Assembly: GCA_012729395.1 (NCBI GenBank)
Contig: JAAYDF010000155.1
Coordinates: forward strand, 16,703-80,702
DNA length: 64,000 bases
Source: Phycisphaerae bacterium
Lineage (GTDB): Bacteria; Planctomycetota; Phycisphaerae; UBA1845; PWPN01
Direction of reading: 5' to 3'
Both the position numbers and the translations under genes were made by a program. The stretch's first letter is position 1. Each line of letters starts with the position of its first letter. A model generated the notes under the pieces. The model searched no databases. It saw nothing but the letters and a program-made list of their open reading frames with translations, and was not told the DNA's origin. Shown here piece after piece: positions 18,204 to 27,814 of this stretch.

Positions 18204-19460
18204 TCAGCTGCGGCGACGCAGAAGAACCAAGCCTGACAAAGACAACAGAATCAGCGAGCCCGGCTCGGGAAGCACGGCAATACCCCGGAACTCGGTGTTG
18301 AAGCCCGCCTCGATGAACGGAGTCACACCGAAGGTGCTGCTGAAATCGGCGTTGTAACCGGCCGTATCCACAAGGCGATAGATGCCCTGATCTGTCGCGG
18401 CAAACAGCGTCACAGTCGTACCGTCTAAAAACACGTCAAAGGCGTTGATCTCCTGCCCACTGGGCAGTAGCCGGGTGGAGTGCTTGATCCAAGTGTCCCC
18501 GACCAATGACCACTTCTCATAGTCGTCCTTGCCACCGGTCGTGTAGGCGGTGTCCTCGCCCGGAACAAATGGATCCAGATCCAGAAGAACCACGTCACTC
18601 TTGGGGACAAACTTGCCCTTGGGGTCGACGCCGGTCCCCTCGGTATTGGTGATCACGGGAATCATATTCTGCGGAGTGTCCACGTCCGACACCGGCAAGG
18701 GATCCTCGGTACGATAGGCCCCGCGATTAACGAATGACTCGTAGGCTGGGGTGGTGATGTAGAGCTGCTCATCCACAATCCGGGCACTGCGAATGGAATC
18801 GGGCCACAAACCCTGCACCTTCCCGGTGTCGTCATAACTGATGGATTGGACATGGCTGAGATTCACCGAGGTCGAGGCCCCGGGGCCTGACACGTAACGC
18901 AGGCCGCCGGTTGTCGTCGGCGTCTTGAAACCGTTGGCAAAGTCGGAGAGGTTCTCGTATTTGCCGTCCCCGACCGTCCAAAACCGCGAGCCGTCGTCGG
19001 AGACGACCGCGGTGATATCCGTGCGATCATAAGCGTCGCTGAGCGCCGTCGAGGTGTCCACATTCCAGCCGCTGTCCACCCTGCCGATCACCCGGTTGAC
19101 CACGCTGGATGACTGAGGAACCGGGTTAGCCGCTCCCGCATCAGCCCGGTAGCCGCCGAACAGCAAATACTGCCCGTTGGACGACAACGTGAGATGGCCG
19201 TCGTGCTCCCCTCGGCCACTGAGCGTCAAGGCGGCGCCGCCCACCGAGGGAATCGCACAAGAACTCACCCAGTTCCCGGTCACCATGTCGTACTCGTCAA
19301 GAAAAAGCATCTGGGCGGACTCATCGATAGAAGCGCTGCCGTCCGCCAGACGCAATACAGCAATGTTGCTGCTACTGAACGCGGCGTGAGCGGCCGGGCA
19401 CAGGGAAAACGGGAACAGGATGGCAAGCAGGCTGATACGTGCGGACAGAATGGTTCTCAT
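18204..19460 (-). CDS. PEP-CTERM surface protein, propeller-like
   Basis: This 418-residue protein starts with a signal peptide (LLAILFPFSLCPAAHAA) and ends with PEPGSLILLSLSGLVLLRRRS. That tail is the PEP motif, hydrophobic helix and basic end of PEP-CTERM proteins, which are exported, cut and sorted by an exosortase. The middle contains repeated blade-like strands (HLTLSSNGQYLLFGGYRAD, AVVSDDGSRFWTVGDGKY, VTLFAATDQGIYRLVD) and may be a beta-propeller; no enzyme motif is visible. The ATG at 19460 is preceded by a long purine tract (AAAGGGAGAGAGACC), a strong ribosome-binding site. It lies between the pseudopilin-like gene and the phytase gene on the same strand. No exosortase gene is in the window. 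Confidence 0.88.
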   Translation of the reverse strand: MRTILSARISLLAILFPFSLCPAAHAAFSSSNIAVLRLADGSASIDESAQMLFLDEYDMVTGNWVSSCAIPSVGGAALTLSGRGEHDGHLTLSSNGQYLLFGGYRADAGAANPVPQSSSVVNRVIGRVDSGWNVDTSTALSDAYDRTDITAVVSDDGSRFWTVGDGKYENLSDFANGFKTPTTTGGLRYVSGPGASTSVNLSHVQSISYDDTGKVQGLWPDSIRSARIVDEQLYITTPAYESFVNRGAYRTEDPLPVSDVDTPQNMIPVITNTEGTGVDPKGKFVPKSDVVLLDLDPFVPGEDTAYTTGGKDDYEKWSLVGDTWIKHSTRLLPSGQEINAFDVFLDGTTVTLFAATDQGIYRLVDTAGYNADFSSTFGVTPFIEAGFNTEFRGIAVLPEPGSLILLSLSGLVLLRRRS

Positions 19461-19520
19461 GGTCTCTCTCCCTTTCTCTTTCTCTTTTTCCGCGTTCCGC
19501 CGAGGTCGAGCGACCCCGGT

Positions 19521-20363
19521 CTAATTCGCCACTCCGCCCGGGTTCCAGATCACTTTCCCGGGCTGGTTGTAGTCCTCCGGGGCGTTAGGGGCATCCAGCA
19601 ACTCTCGTAGCGTAAAGAATCCTACATGACTGTCAAGGAACAGCAGGAACCCCCCTTGATTGTGCCGCGTGGTGAAGTACCTCCACGAGACGGCAGCCTG
19701 GCCGACGCTCGTGCTGAACGAAGGGACGTGTTCGTCGGGACGCATCAGCTTCTCCGCAAGAATGGGAGTCTCCGCCGGGCGTCGGACCTGCGACAGGCAC
19801 ACCCGCTTGTCCGAGTGCCGATCCTCGACGCCAGCGTCCAATTCCGTGTTGTACCCGTAGGACCAGAATGTCTTCCTGCGATCGAGCTGATTCCCGGCGG
19901 CGTTGAGGCCCCAGAGCATGAAATAGCCGTCCTGCACGAGGTCGTCCTTGGGGCCGGCCACGGCCGGAGCCGACTCCGGACAGACAAGGAACGACTGATC
20001 CCCTTCACGAGGAAGGCGGCTCCCGCCTGCCAGGTCTGCCTGTTGCATTGCGTGGTATGGGGGATAGCCGGCATATGCCAAGCAGGCGTTAAACCACTGC
20101 GACGAATCGTTCCATCGCCCCAGATGACGGATCGGACGATCACCCTCCGCGTAACCTTCCCAGGGCAACACGCCCCTGAAGGCGGCCTCATAGCTGTGAA
20201 CCCCGATCGCCAGCGCACGAAGGTTGCTCATGCAGACCACACGCCTGGTCGAACGCCTGGCCGCCGTCAGAGATGGCAACAGGATCGCTATCAACAGCCC
20301 CACAATGGCTATGACAACCAGTAGCTCAACCAGCGTGAAGGCTCGCAAGCGGTCGTATCGCAT
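19521..20363 (-). CDS. pseudopilin-like protein with type IV pilin N-terminus
   Basis: About 280 residues from the ATG at 20363; the longer track start at 20414 would put 17 extra residues before the signal, which is unusual. It begins with the type III (prepilin peptidase) signal MRYDRLRAFTLVELLVVIAIVGLLIAILLPSLTAARR, cleaved before F in such proteins. The C-terminal part contains FTTRHNQGGFLLFLDSHVGFF, resembling the H-x9-DG type end common in the large pseudopilin-like families of planctomycetes. Such proteins sit in the inner membrane and are thought to enter secretion-type filaments; the role here is unknown. It is the first gene of the likely unit with the PEP-CTERM and phytase genes. 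Confidence 0.9.
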   Translation of the reverse strand: MRYDRLRAFTLVELLVVIAIVGLLIAILLPSLTAARRSTRRVVCMSNLRALAIGVHSYEAAFRGVLPWEGYAEGDRPIRHLGRWNDSSQWFNACLAYAGYPPYHAMQQADLAGGSRLPREGDQSFLVCPESAPAVAGPKDDLVQDGYFMLWGLNAAGNQLDRRKTFWSYGYNTELDAGVEDRHSDKRVCLSQVRRPAETPILAEKLMRPDEHVPSFSTSVGQAAVSWRYFTTRHNQGGFLLFLDSHVGFFTLRELLDAPNAPEDYNQPGKVIWNPGGVAN

Positions 20364-20732
20364 GGTGGAACCCCATGGGGCCACGATTGCTCCGCCTCGG
20401 AGAACTCCAGCCACCGCAGCAGCACCTCAAGGTGAAACCCTCCACCACGATTCCCATGGTAGATTCCCTGCCGACAACCTGAGGTACTCAAAGCGAGGAT
20501 ACATCACATGCCCTGCTGTGTCCACTTCTTCGCGAACACTGCCGAGACAAGTATCAAGTGGCATACGACGATTGAGCCCCGACCGCGTCTCACGCCGATC
20601 AGTCACTTGACGGCATGGCGATACCGTCGCATCGGAAAAATTCCAAAGCGACAGAGTACCTGTCCCCCTTCCCAGGAGGCTGAACACGTACGAGGCGGCG
20701 GCTACCAGACGAAGCCGTTCAGCGCTGCCATG
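20364..20732. other. intergenic region, nothing recognised
   Basis: This 369-bp gap lies between the pseudopilin-like gene start and the end of the ABC permease. The short ORFs here show no domain, and I see no clear terminator or promoter. Confidence 0.5.
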
Positions 20733-21998
20733 TCATTCCCCCTGCCGCAGGCACATGCGCCGAAAGCCCCAGCAGCCGGCGACGAAGAACACCGCACTGA
20801 ACAGCAGGAGCACCACGCAACAGGCCGCGACGCGACTCATATCCGGCCAGGGCGAGGTAAGAAGCTGATCGTAGGCGATCAGCGACCAAGCGTGAGGAAT
20901 GGCAAGACTGACGGTGCGCATTCCCTCCGGCAACCAGGCTCGGGGCATGAAGCAGCCGCTCAGCCCGCCCAATGTGATAACCAGCAGGTTGGCATAGGCT
21001 GAAACCTGGGCATCGGTGCGCACCAGGGTGGCGACCAGCAGACCCAGCGTCGTCGCCGCCAGTGATGTGCAGGCCACCACGAGCATCAGCATGCCCGGCG
21101 CCGAGCCCCAGGACATGCCAAACAGCAACCGCCCAAACGCGAACAGTGCCACCCCCTGCGCGACCGACAAGAGGTAGTACGGTGCGGTCTTGCCCACCAG
21201 GAGGACGAACGGCCCGATCGGCGCGACCCGGAGGCGGTCAAGCGTGCCCTGACGCCGCTCGGAGAGGAAGGACCGGGCCATGATGTTGATCAGAAAGAAG
21301 GCGAACAGCACCGTGTAGGCCGGGACGATGATCTGATAGGCCATCACTCGAAAATCGCCCGGTGTCACCCAAGTCTGGGGCGGGCACTCCTCGACCAAGG
21401 CCGGCCGCGTCGCCGCCGAGGGTGAAGCATGGGCGAGGTACGCACGGGCAAGCGGATCACGCTCGAGCGTTTCGTTGACAATGAAACGAAGAGCGGTGGC
21501 CCAGACGAGCTGACGGGTCAGGGTTTGGGCGATCGGCTGCGTCCGCTGAGTATGGATGGCCACATCCAGGCCCGCCAGCCCGGCAGCCAGGGCCCCCTGC
21601 TCAGGCTGAAGGGCATCTCGCAATCGCAACCCGCTCACCCGCTCGCGAAACGCCGGCCCGATGAGCAGCGCAGCCGTGCAATTCCCGTCGTCCACCTCTT
21701 TGCGGGCACTCGCGGCATCGCTCGCCACGGCAACGACAAGGCCCTCCCGCCGACGAAGAAGATCGACGAACCGCCCGCTGAATGGGTCGTCCGCCGGGTG
21801 ATCGACCATCAGAGTCAGCGAGGTGTTCTCATTCTGCCAGCCGATCAACTGCCCCGTCGAGAACCCCAGAATGGCGATGAAGACCATGGGCATCACCAGC
21901 AACACGGCCAACGCCCGATGATCGCGGGTCAGCACGCGAAGATCCTTGGTGATGATGCTGCGAATACCCATATCCCGCGAGCTCCCGGCCACAGTCAA
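20733..21998 (-). CDS. ABC-2 type transporter permease
   Basis: This protein of up to 421 residues has an N-terminal helix (ALAVLLVMPMVFIAILGFSTG), a large soluble loop, and a C-terminal set of helices with the ABC-2 block (IMARSFLSERRQGTLDRLRVAPIGPFVLLVGKTAPYYLLSVAQG). This matches the YhhJ/DrrB-like exporter permeases. It pairs with the ATPase encoded just upstream: the track start is a TTG overlapping that gene's TGA (TTGA), which supports translational coupling. The ATG at 21971 (MGIRSIITKDL) is the other plausible start. Such half-size exporters move drugs, lipids or polymers across the inner membrane. The cargo is unknown. Confidence 0.92.
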   Translation of the reverse strand: MTVAGSSRDMGIRSIITKDLRVLTRDHRALAVLLVMPMVFIAILGFSTGQLIGWQNENTSLTLMVDHPADDPFSGRFVDLLRRREGLVVAVASDAASARKEVDDGNCTAALLIGPAFRERVSGLRLRDALQPEQGALAAGLAGLDVAIHTQRTQPIAQTLTRQLVWATALRFIVNETLERDPLARAYLAHASPSAATRPALVEECPPQTWVTPGDFRVMAYQIIVPAYTVLFAFFLINIMARSFLSERRQGTLDRLRVAPIGPFVLLVGKTAPYYLLSVAQGVALFAFGRLLFGMSWGSAPGMLMLVVACTSLAATTLGLLVATLVRTDAQVSAYANLLVITLGGLSGCFMPRAWLPEGMRTVSLAIPHAWSLIAYDQLLTSPWPDMSRVAACCVVLLLFSAVFFVAGCWGFRRMCLRQGE

Positions 21999-22942
21999 TC
22001 GCGCAGTTCCCGGCCGGTCATACGCAGGAACAACTGTTCCAGATCGGGCCGTTTGGTCGTCACGCTCAGGACCGGCAAGCGAAGTTCGTCCAACACGGCG
22101 AGCAACCGGCTGACGGCCGGCCCGATCCCGCTCGCACCATTGTCGTCCGGTTGCCGCACCGCCAACACCAGCCGATCCCCTCGCTGTTCGACGCGGTCGG
22201 CGGCCTGCGTCAACGCGTCCAACTGCTCGCAGGCGGTCGCGGGGATCTCCACCAGAGTCTCGGCATCGAGGCGATGGAGCAGGTTGCGCAGCGTATCGGC
22301 GACAACGATCCGCCCCTGATCCATGATCGCCACGCGATCGCAGACAACCTGGACCTCCTCCATGTAATGGCTGGCGTAGATGACGCTCACGCCTTGGTCG
22401 CGAAGCGCACGGGTTTGGCCGATGAGGTGCGCCCGCGACTGAGGATCGACGCCGACGGTGGGCTCGTCCAGGATCAACAGGTTCGGCCGATGCAACAGGG
22501 CGATGCCAAAGTTAAGCCTGCGTTTCATGCCGCCGGAGAAAGTGGCAACCCGACTGTGCTGCCGGGGCGCCAGCCCGGTGATCGCGAGAATCTCCGCCGC
22601 TCGTGTTGCCAAGTCCGAACGCTTCAGGCCGTACAGCCTGCCGAAAAATCGCAGATTCTCCAACGCCGTCAGTTCGGGATAGGCGGCGATGTTCTGGGGT
22701 GCAAAGCCCAGAGATCGACGATAGGCCGGAGCGGTCGGGTCCAGCGGTCGCCCCTCACATGAGAGCGTGCCCGCATCGGCCCGCAACAGGCCGGCCATGA
22801 TCATCAACGTCGTCGTCTTGCCGGCACCGTTCGGGCCTAGCAGCCCCAGCACCTCGCCGCCCCCGATGCTGAAGCTGACACCCGCCAGCGCCTGCGTCGC
22901 ATCGTACCGCTTGCACAGATTGTTGACTTCGAGAAAAGGCAC
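21995..22942 (-). CDS. ABC transporter ATP-binding protein (ABC-2 exporter)
   Basis: The 315-residue ATPase carries Walker A GPNGAGKTTT at about residue 37, the Q-loop near GFAPQNIAAYPE, the signature FSGGMKRRL, Walker B LLILDEPTVGVDP, and the H-loop in YASHYMEEV. This is the DrrA/CcmA-type subunit that powers ABC-2 exporters. The C-terminal extension after about residue 220 is usual for this group. The start is a GTG at 22942, placed at the normal N-terminus PFLEVNNLCKRYDA. It is coupled by overlap to the permease and follows the lipid-kinase-like gene by 67 bp on the same strand. Confidence 0.95.
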   Translation of the reverse strand: MPFLEVNNLCKRYDATQALAGVSFSIGGGEVLGLLGPNGAGKTTTLMIMAGLLRADAGTLSCEGRPLDPTAPAYRRSLGFAPQNIAAYPELTALENLRFFGRLYGLKRSDLATRAAEILAITGLAPRQHSRVATFSGGMKRRLNFGIALLHRPNLLILDEPTVGVDPQSRAHLIGQTRALRDQGVSVIYASHYMEEVQVVCDRVAIMDQGRIVVADTLRNLLHRLDAETLVEIPATACEQLDALTQAADRVEQRGDRLVLAVRQPDDNGASGIGPAVSRLLAVLDELRLPVLSVTTKRPDLEQLFLRMTGRELRD

Positions 22943-23009
22943 GGTTCCCGGGTTCCCCGCGGCCGGACAACGCCCGCCACCTCAACCGAGACGGGCAAGC
23001 GGCACACCC

Positions 23010-23774
23010 TTACACCAGAAGCATACTGGGAACGACCACACCCACAGCCGCCGCCACGCTGATTCGCAAATTGTCATCGATACGCAAGCCCAGCGATTCC
23101 GCCAACCCACCGAGAACCGCCGCACTGGTACCGCAAATCATCGCGACCGAGACCGGCACATGCGGATTCTTCGCTTCACCCCAGTACGCCAGGCTGGCCA
23201 TGACGCTGGAGACCGCCACGAAAGCAACCAGCCCGACAAAGGTCTTCTCCGAATTCCAGGGCAGACGCCTCTTGCCCCAGGCCCGCCCCGCCGTCGCCGC
23301 GGCCGTGTCTCCAAATGCCAGCACCGTCAACACCACGGCCGCAAACTCCGCCTGGGCGGGAAACAGACACAACATCACCGTCGGAGGCCCGGCATAGGTC
23401 ACACACGTCCGCGTCCAGTTCTCCCCCCGGCCTCGCCGCACGTCACGCGGATACCAGATGCTGATCGCGGTCAGGAGCCCCACCACACCCGCCACCACCG
23501 CCAGATTCCACATCGGCAGCGGATCCTCGTGGTACACAAACCACATGATGAACGGGATACTGCCGGGCAACAAATGCACAATCTTGCGCCGGGTGTCGGA
23601 GTAGACGAAAGGATCGACCGGCAACCCGTCGCTCAGAAAGCGATGCCCGTCCCTCTCCTGCGGGGAGACCTTCCGTGATACCGTGAGCGGTACCGTGATC
23701 GTATCGCCACTCTGCTGCAAGACCCGCTCCTTGAGTCCCGGGTTCCCCCCGATGAACGGCTGTGCTTGGTGCAT
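23010..23774 (-). CDS. membrane CTP-dependent lipid kinase-like protein (SEC59/DGK1/VTE5 family)
   Basis: About 254 residues from the ATG at 23774; the track start at 23801 is a TTG nine codons upstream. The sequence has several membrane helices (PGSIPFIMWFVYHED, LAVVAGVVGLLTAISIW, VPVSVAMICGTSAAVLGGL). It also shows the family block RRKIVHLLPG early and LAFGDTAAATAGRAWGKRRLPWNSEKTFVG in the middle. In related eukaryotic and bacterial proteins these residues bind CTP and phosphorylate dolichol, diacylglycerol or phytol. The precise substrate cannot be read from the sequence. It sits between the ECF sigma gene and the ABC exporter on the same strand. Confidence 0.8.
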   Translation of the reverse strand: MHQAQPFIGGNPGLKERVLQQSGDTITVPLTVSRKVSPQERDGHRFLSDGLPVDPFVYSDTRRKIVHLLPGSIPFIMWFVYHEDPLPMWNLAVVAGVVGLLTAISIWYPRDVRRGRGENWTRTCVTYAGPPTVMLCLFPAQAEFAAVVLTVLAFGDTAAATAGRAWGKRRLPWNSEKTFVGLVAFVAVSSVMASLAYWGEAKNPHVPVSVAMICGTSAAVLGGLAESLGLRIDDNLRISVAAAVGVVVPSMLLV

Positions 23775-23867
23775 CCTAATGAACAAGAACCTCGCGGACA
23801 ATCACGGCCAAGACCTCGACAATGAATCTCGCCCACGGCGTCTGGGGGAGATGCCGCCCCCGGCGAA

Positions 23868-24524
23868 TCAAGGCACCTCGAATTGAGCGACCCACCGTCG
23901 AATCGCTTCGAGCACACGGCCCTTGTACACGTACACGCTGGAGGGGGCAATACCAAGCCGCTCGGCAACTTCGCTCACCGGCCGACGCTGAATCGCATAG
24001 AGCGAGAACGCCTGGAAAACATTCTCTCCAAGCTCCGACTGCACCTGCCGCAAGGCCTCGTCCAGCAACGCGTAGCGCCATTCCTGCCGCCAGATCTCCT
24101 GCACCGTCTCCTCATTGTGGCGGTCTTCTATCTGAGTGAGCAGATCGGCCCCCTCATCGGTGACCATGGACTGGAGACGCGTTCGCCGGCGACGCATCCG
24201 CAAGGCCGCCAGGGTCTGCCGCCGGGCAATCCCGTAGAGAAACATGCGAAACGAGCCCTTCTGCGGATCATAAACCCCATCGTGCAGCGAGCGATGGGCG
24301 ATCATGAGAACTTCCTGGGTCACGTCGTCGGCGTCCACATCGGGCAGGCCAAGCCGGCGACTGAAGTGCTCGAGCATCGGGGCATAGATGCGGTAGAAGC
24401 TGCCCCAAGCCTCACGGTTCTGGGTGTCACGAACCGCCCACAGAAGATCAGTCTGTGTGGTCTGCACCGCCGCCCCCACAAATCGCACCACCACCCAAGC
24501 GGACAGAGGCCTTGAGGCCCTCAC
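23868..24524 (-). CDS. ECF-type RNA polymerase sigma factor
   Basis: The region 2 helix reads [22 protein letters not shown], with DVTQEVL as core-binding motif, and includes FRMFLYGIARRQTLAALRMRRRR. Region 4 reads YAIQRRPVSEVAERLGIAPSSVYVYKGRVLEAIRR, a helix-turn-helix for the -35 element. Together they mark a short extracytoplasmic-function sigma factor that redirects RNA polymerase. The GTG at 24524 is the furthest start and lies one base after the RAYT stop; internal GTGs at 24488 and 24467 are equally possible and would give a more usual length near 200. No anti-sigma gene is adjacent, so control may act through another route. Its targets are unknown. Confidence 0.92.
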   Translation of the reverse strand: MRASRPLSAWVVVRFVGAAVQTTQTDLLWAVRDTQNREAWGSFYRIYAPMLEHFSRRLGLPDVDADDVTQEVLMIAHRSLHDGVYDPQKGSFRMFLYGIARRQTLAALRMRRRRTRLQSMVTDEGADLLTQIEDRHNEETVQEIWRQEWRYALLDEALRQVQSELGENVFQAFSLYAIQRRPVSEVAERLGIAPSSVYVYKGRVLEAIRRWVAQFEVP

Positions 24525-24525
24525 C

Positions 24526-25221
24526 TCATTCGCCCTGACGCTGGGCCTTCACCGTCCGTGGCCGACCGCGGGGCCGCATGGTCATCTCCAAACCCAGCCG
24601 AGCGGCAGTCCGTTTCTGCCAGTTCTCCTCACCGAACGGACGCCCACGCAGAATGCAGGTCCGGATGGTCTCCTCTTCCTGTGAAGTCTGCGGCCCATTG
24701 ACGACGGCTGCCCAGTTCGCGGGACGCTCCACCGGCCAGTCGGACAACTCCAGCGGCGGGTTCTCGGCCTGGCCGCCACCTCGTGGCGAGAGACTGCTCC
24801 AAGCCCAGGCCTCCGCCCGATCAACCAGCCCAGCCCGCAACGGATTGCGCTCCACATAGCGGCACAGAATCAGAAAGTGCTCGTCCGTCTGCACCGGGAA
24901 CGACTTGAACCGCCCTTGGTACACATGCCCCGCCCCCGTCGTGCCCCGACGGGCATGCCAACGCTGCGTATGCGTGAGCGTCAGCCAGCCGGCAAAACGC
25001 GACAGATCGCCATCCTCTCGCGGCCGAACCACCAGATGCCAATGGTTGGGCATCACGCAGTAGGCTAGCAAGCGCATCCGCACCCGGTTCACCGCGTCAG
25101 ACAGAATACGCAGAAACGCGGCGTAGTCGCCGTGGGTCTCAAACAGGCACATCCCGCTGTTGGCCCGGTTGAGCACGTGATAGACCGCACCGCCCATTGC
25201 CGAACGTAATGCTCTACCCAT
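24526..25221 (-). CDS. REP-associated tyrosine transposase (RAYT, Y1_Tnp family)
   Basis: 231 residues from the ATG at 25221. The sequence MGRALRSAMGGAVYHVLNRAN, the HUH motif MPNHWHLVV, GHVYQGRFKSFPVQTDEHFL and RYVERNPLRAGLVDRAEAWAWSS are the standard order of IS200-like Y1 transposases of the RAYT group, which act on single-stranded DNA at REP hairpins. The catalytic tyrosine is probably in the conserved YVERNP region. The track extends the frame to 25416, but that part encodes no family sequence. A hairpin (25224-25259) and a ggttcctgacacc half-site (25267-25287) lie directly upstream. The same half-site occurs as large palindromes at 27709 and 40280, which is why I regard this gene as the likely mover of those repeats. 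Confidence 0.93.
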   Translation of the reverse strand: MGRALRSAMGGAVYHVLNRANSGMCLFETHGDYAAFLRILSDAVNRVRMRLLAYCVMPNHWHLVVRPREDGDLSRFAGWLTLTHTQRWHARRGTTGAGHVYQGRFKSFPVQTDEHFLILCRYVERNPLRAGLVDRAEAWAWSSLSPRGGGQAENPPLELSDWPVERPANWAAVVNGPQTSQEEETIRTCILRGRPFGEENWQKRTAARLGLEMTMRPRGRPRTVKAQRQGE

Positions 25222-25223
25222 GA

Positions 25224-25256
25224 TGACGCCGAGATTACTCGTCCGCCCGTGCGGCG

Positions 25257-25259
<3 letters not shown>
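25224..25259. repeat. hairpin at RAYT left end
   Basis: TGACGCCG (25224-25231) pairs perfectly with CGGCGTCA (25252-25259) around a 20-base loop, directly before the RAYT start codon. Its outer end supplies the TGA stop of the fcl-like gene. It may be the transposase recognition structure or a terminator. Confidence 0.6.
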
Positions 25260-27664
<2,405 letters not shown>

Positions 27665-27708
27665 CGTTCGCCGCCAGTTTACCCGCAACCGAACCACACG
27701 AGAACCTC

Positions 27709-27799
27709 GCCGAAAAAGGTGTCAGGAACCTTTGTTTGCGGGGCGACGAGGTACTGCCTCGCCGCCCCGCAAACAAAGGTTCCTGACACCTTTTTCGGC
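27709..27799. repeat. 91-bp near-perfect inverted repeat (REP-like, two arms)
   Basis: The left arm gccgaaaaaggtgtcaggaa continues through cctttgtttgcggggcg. The right arm is its reverse complement, ending cctgacacctttttcggc. The centre is cgagg-tactg-cctcg. It lies between the rhamnosidase-like gene's stop and the next start on the minus strand, so it could also stop transcription. The outer arms equal the half-site beside the RAYT gene. Confidence 0.9.
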
Positions 27800-27814
27800 T
27801 GTGAAAGCGGGCTT

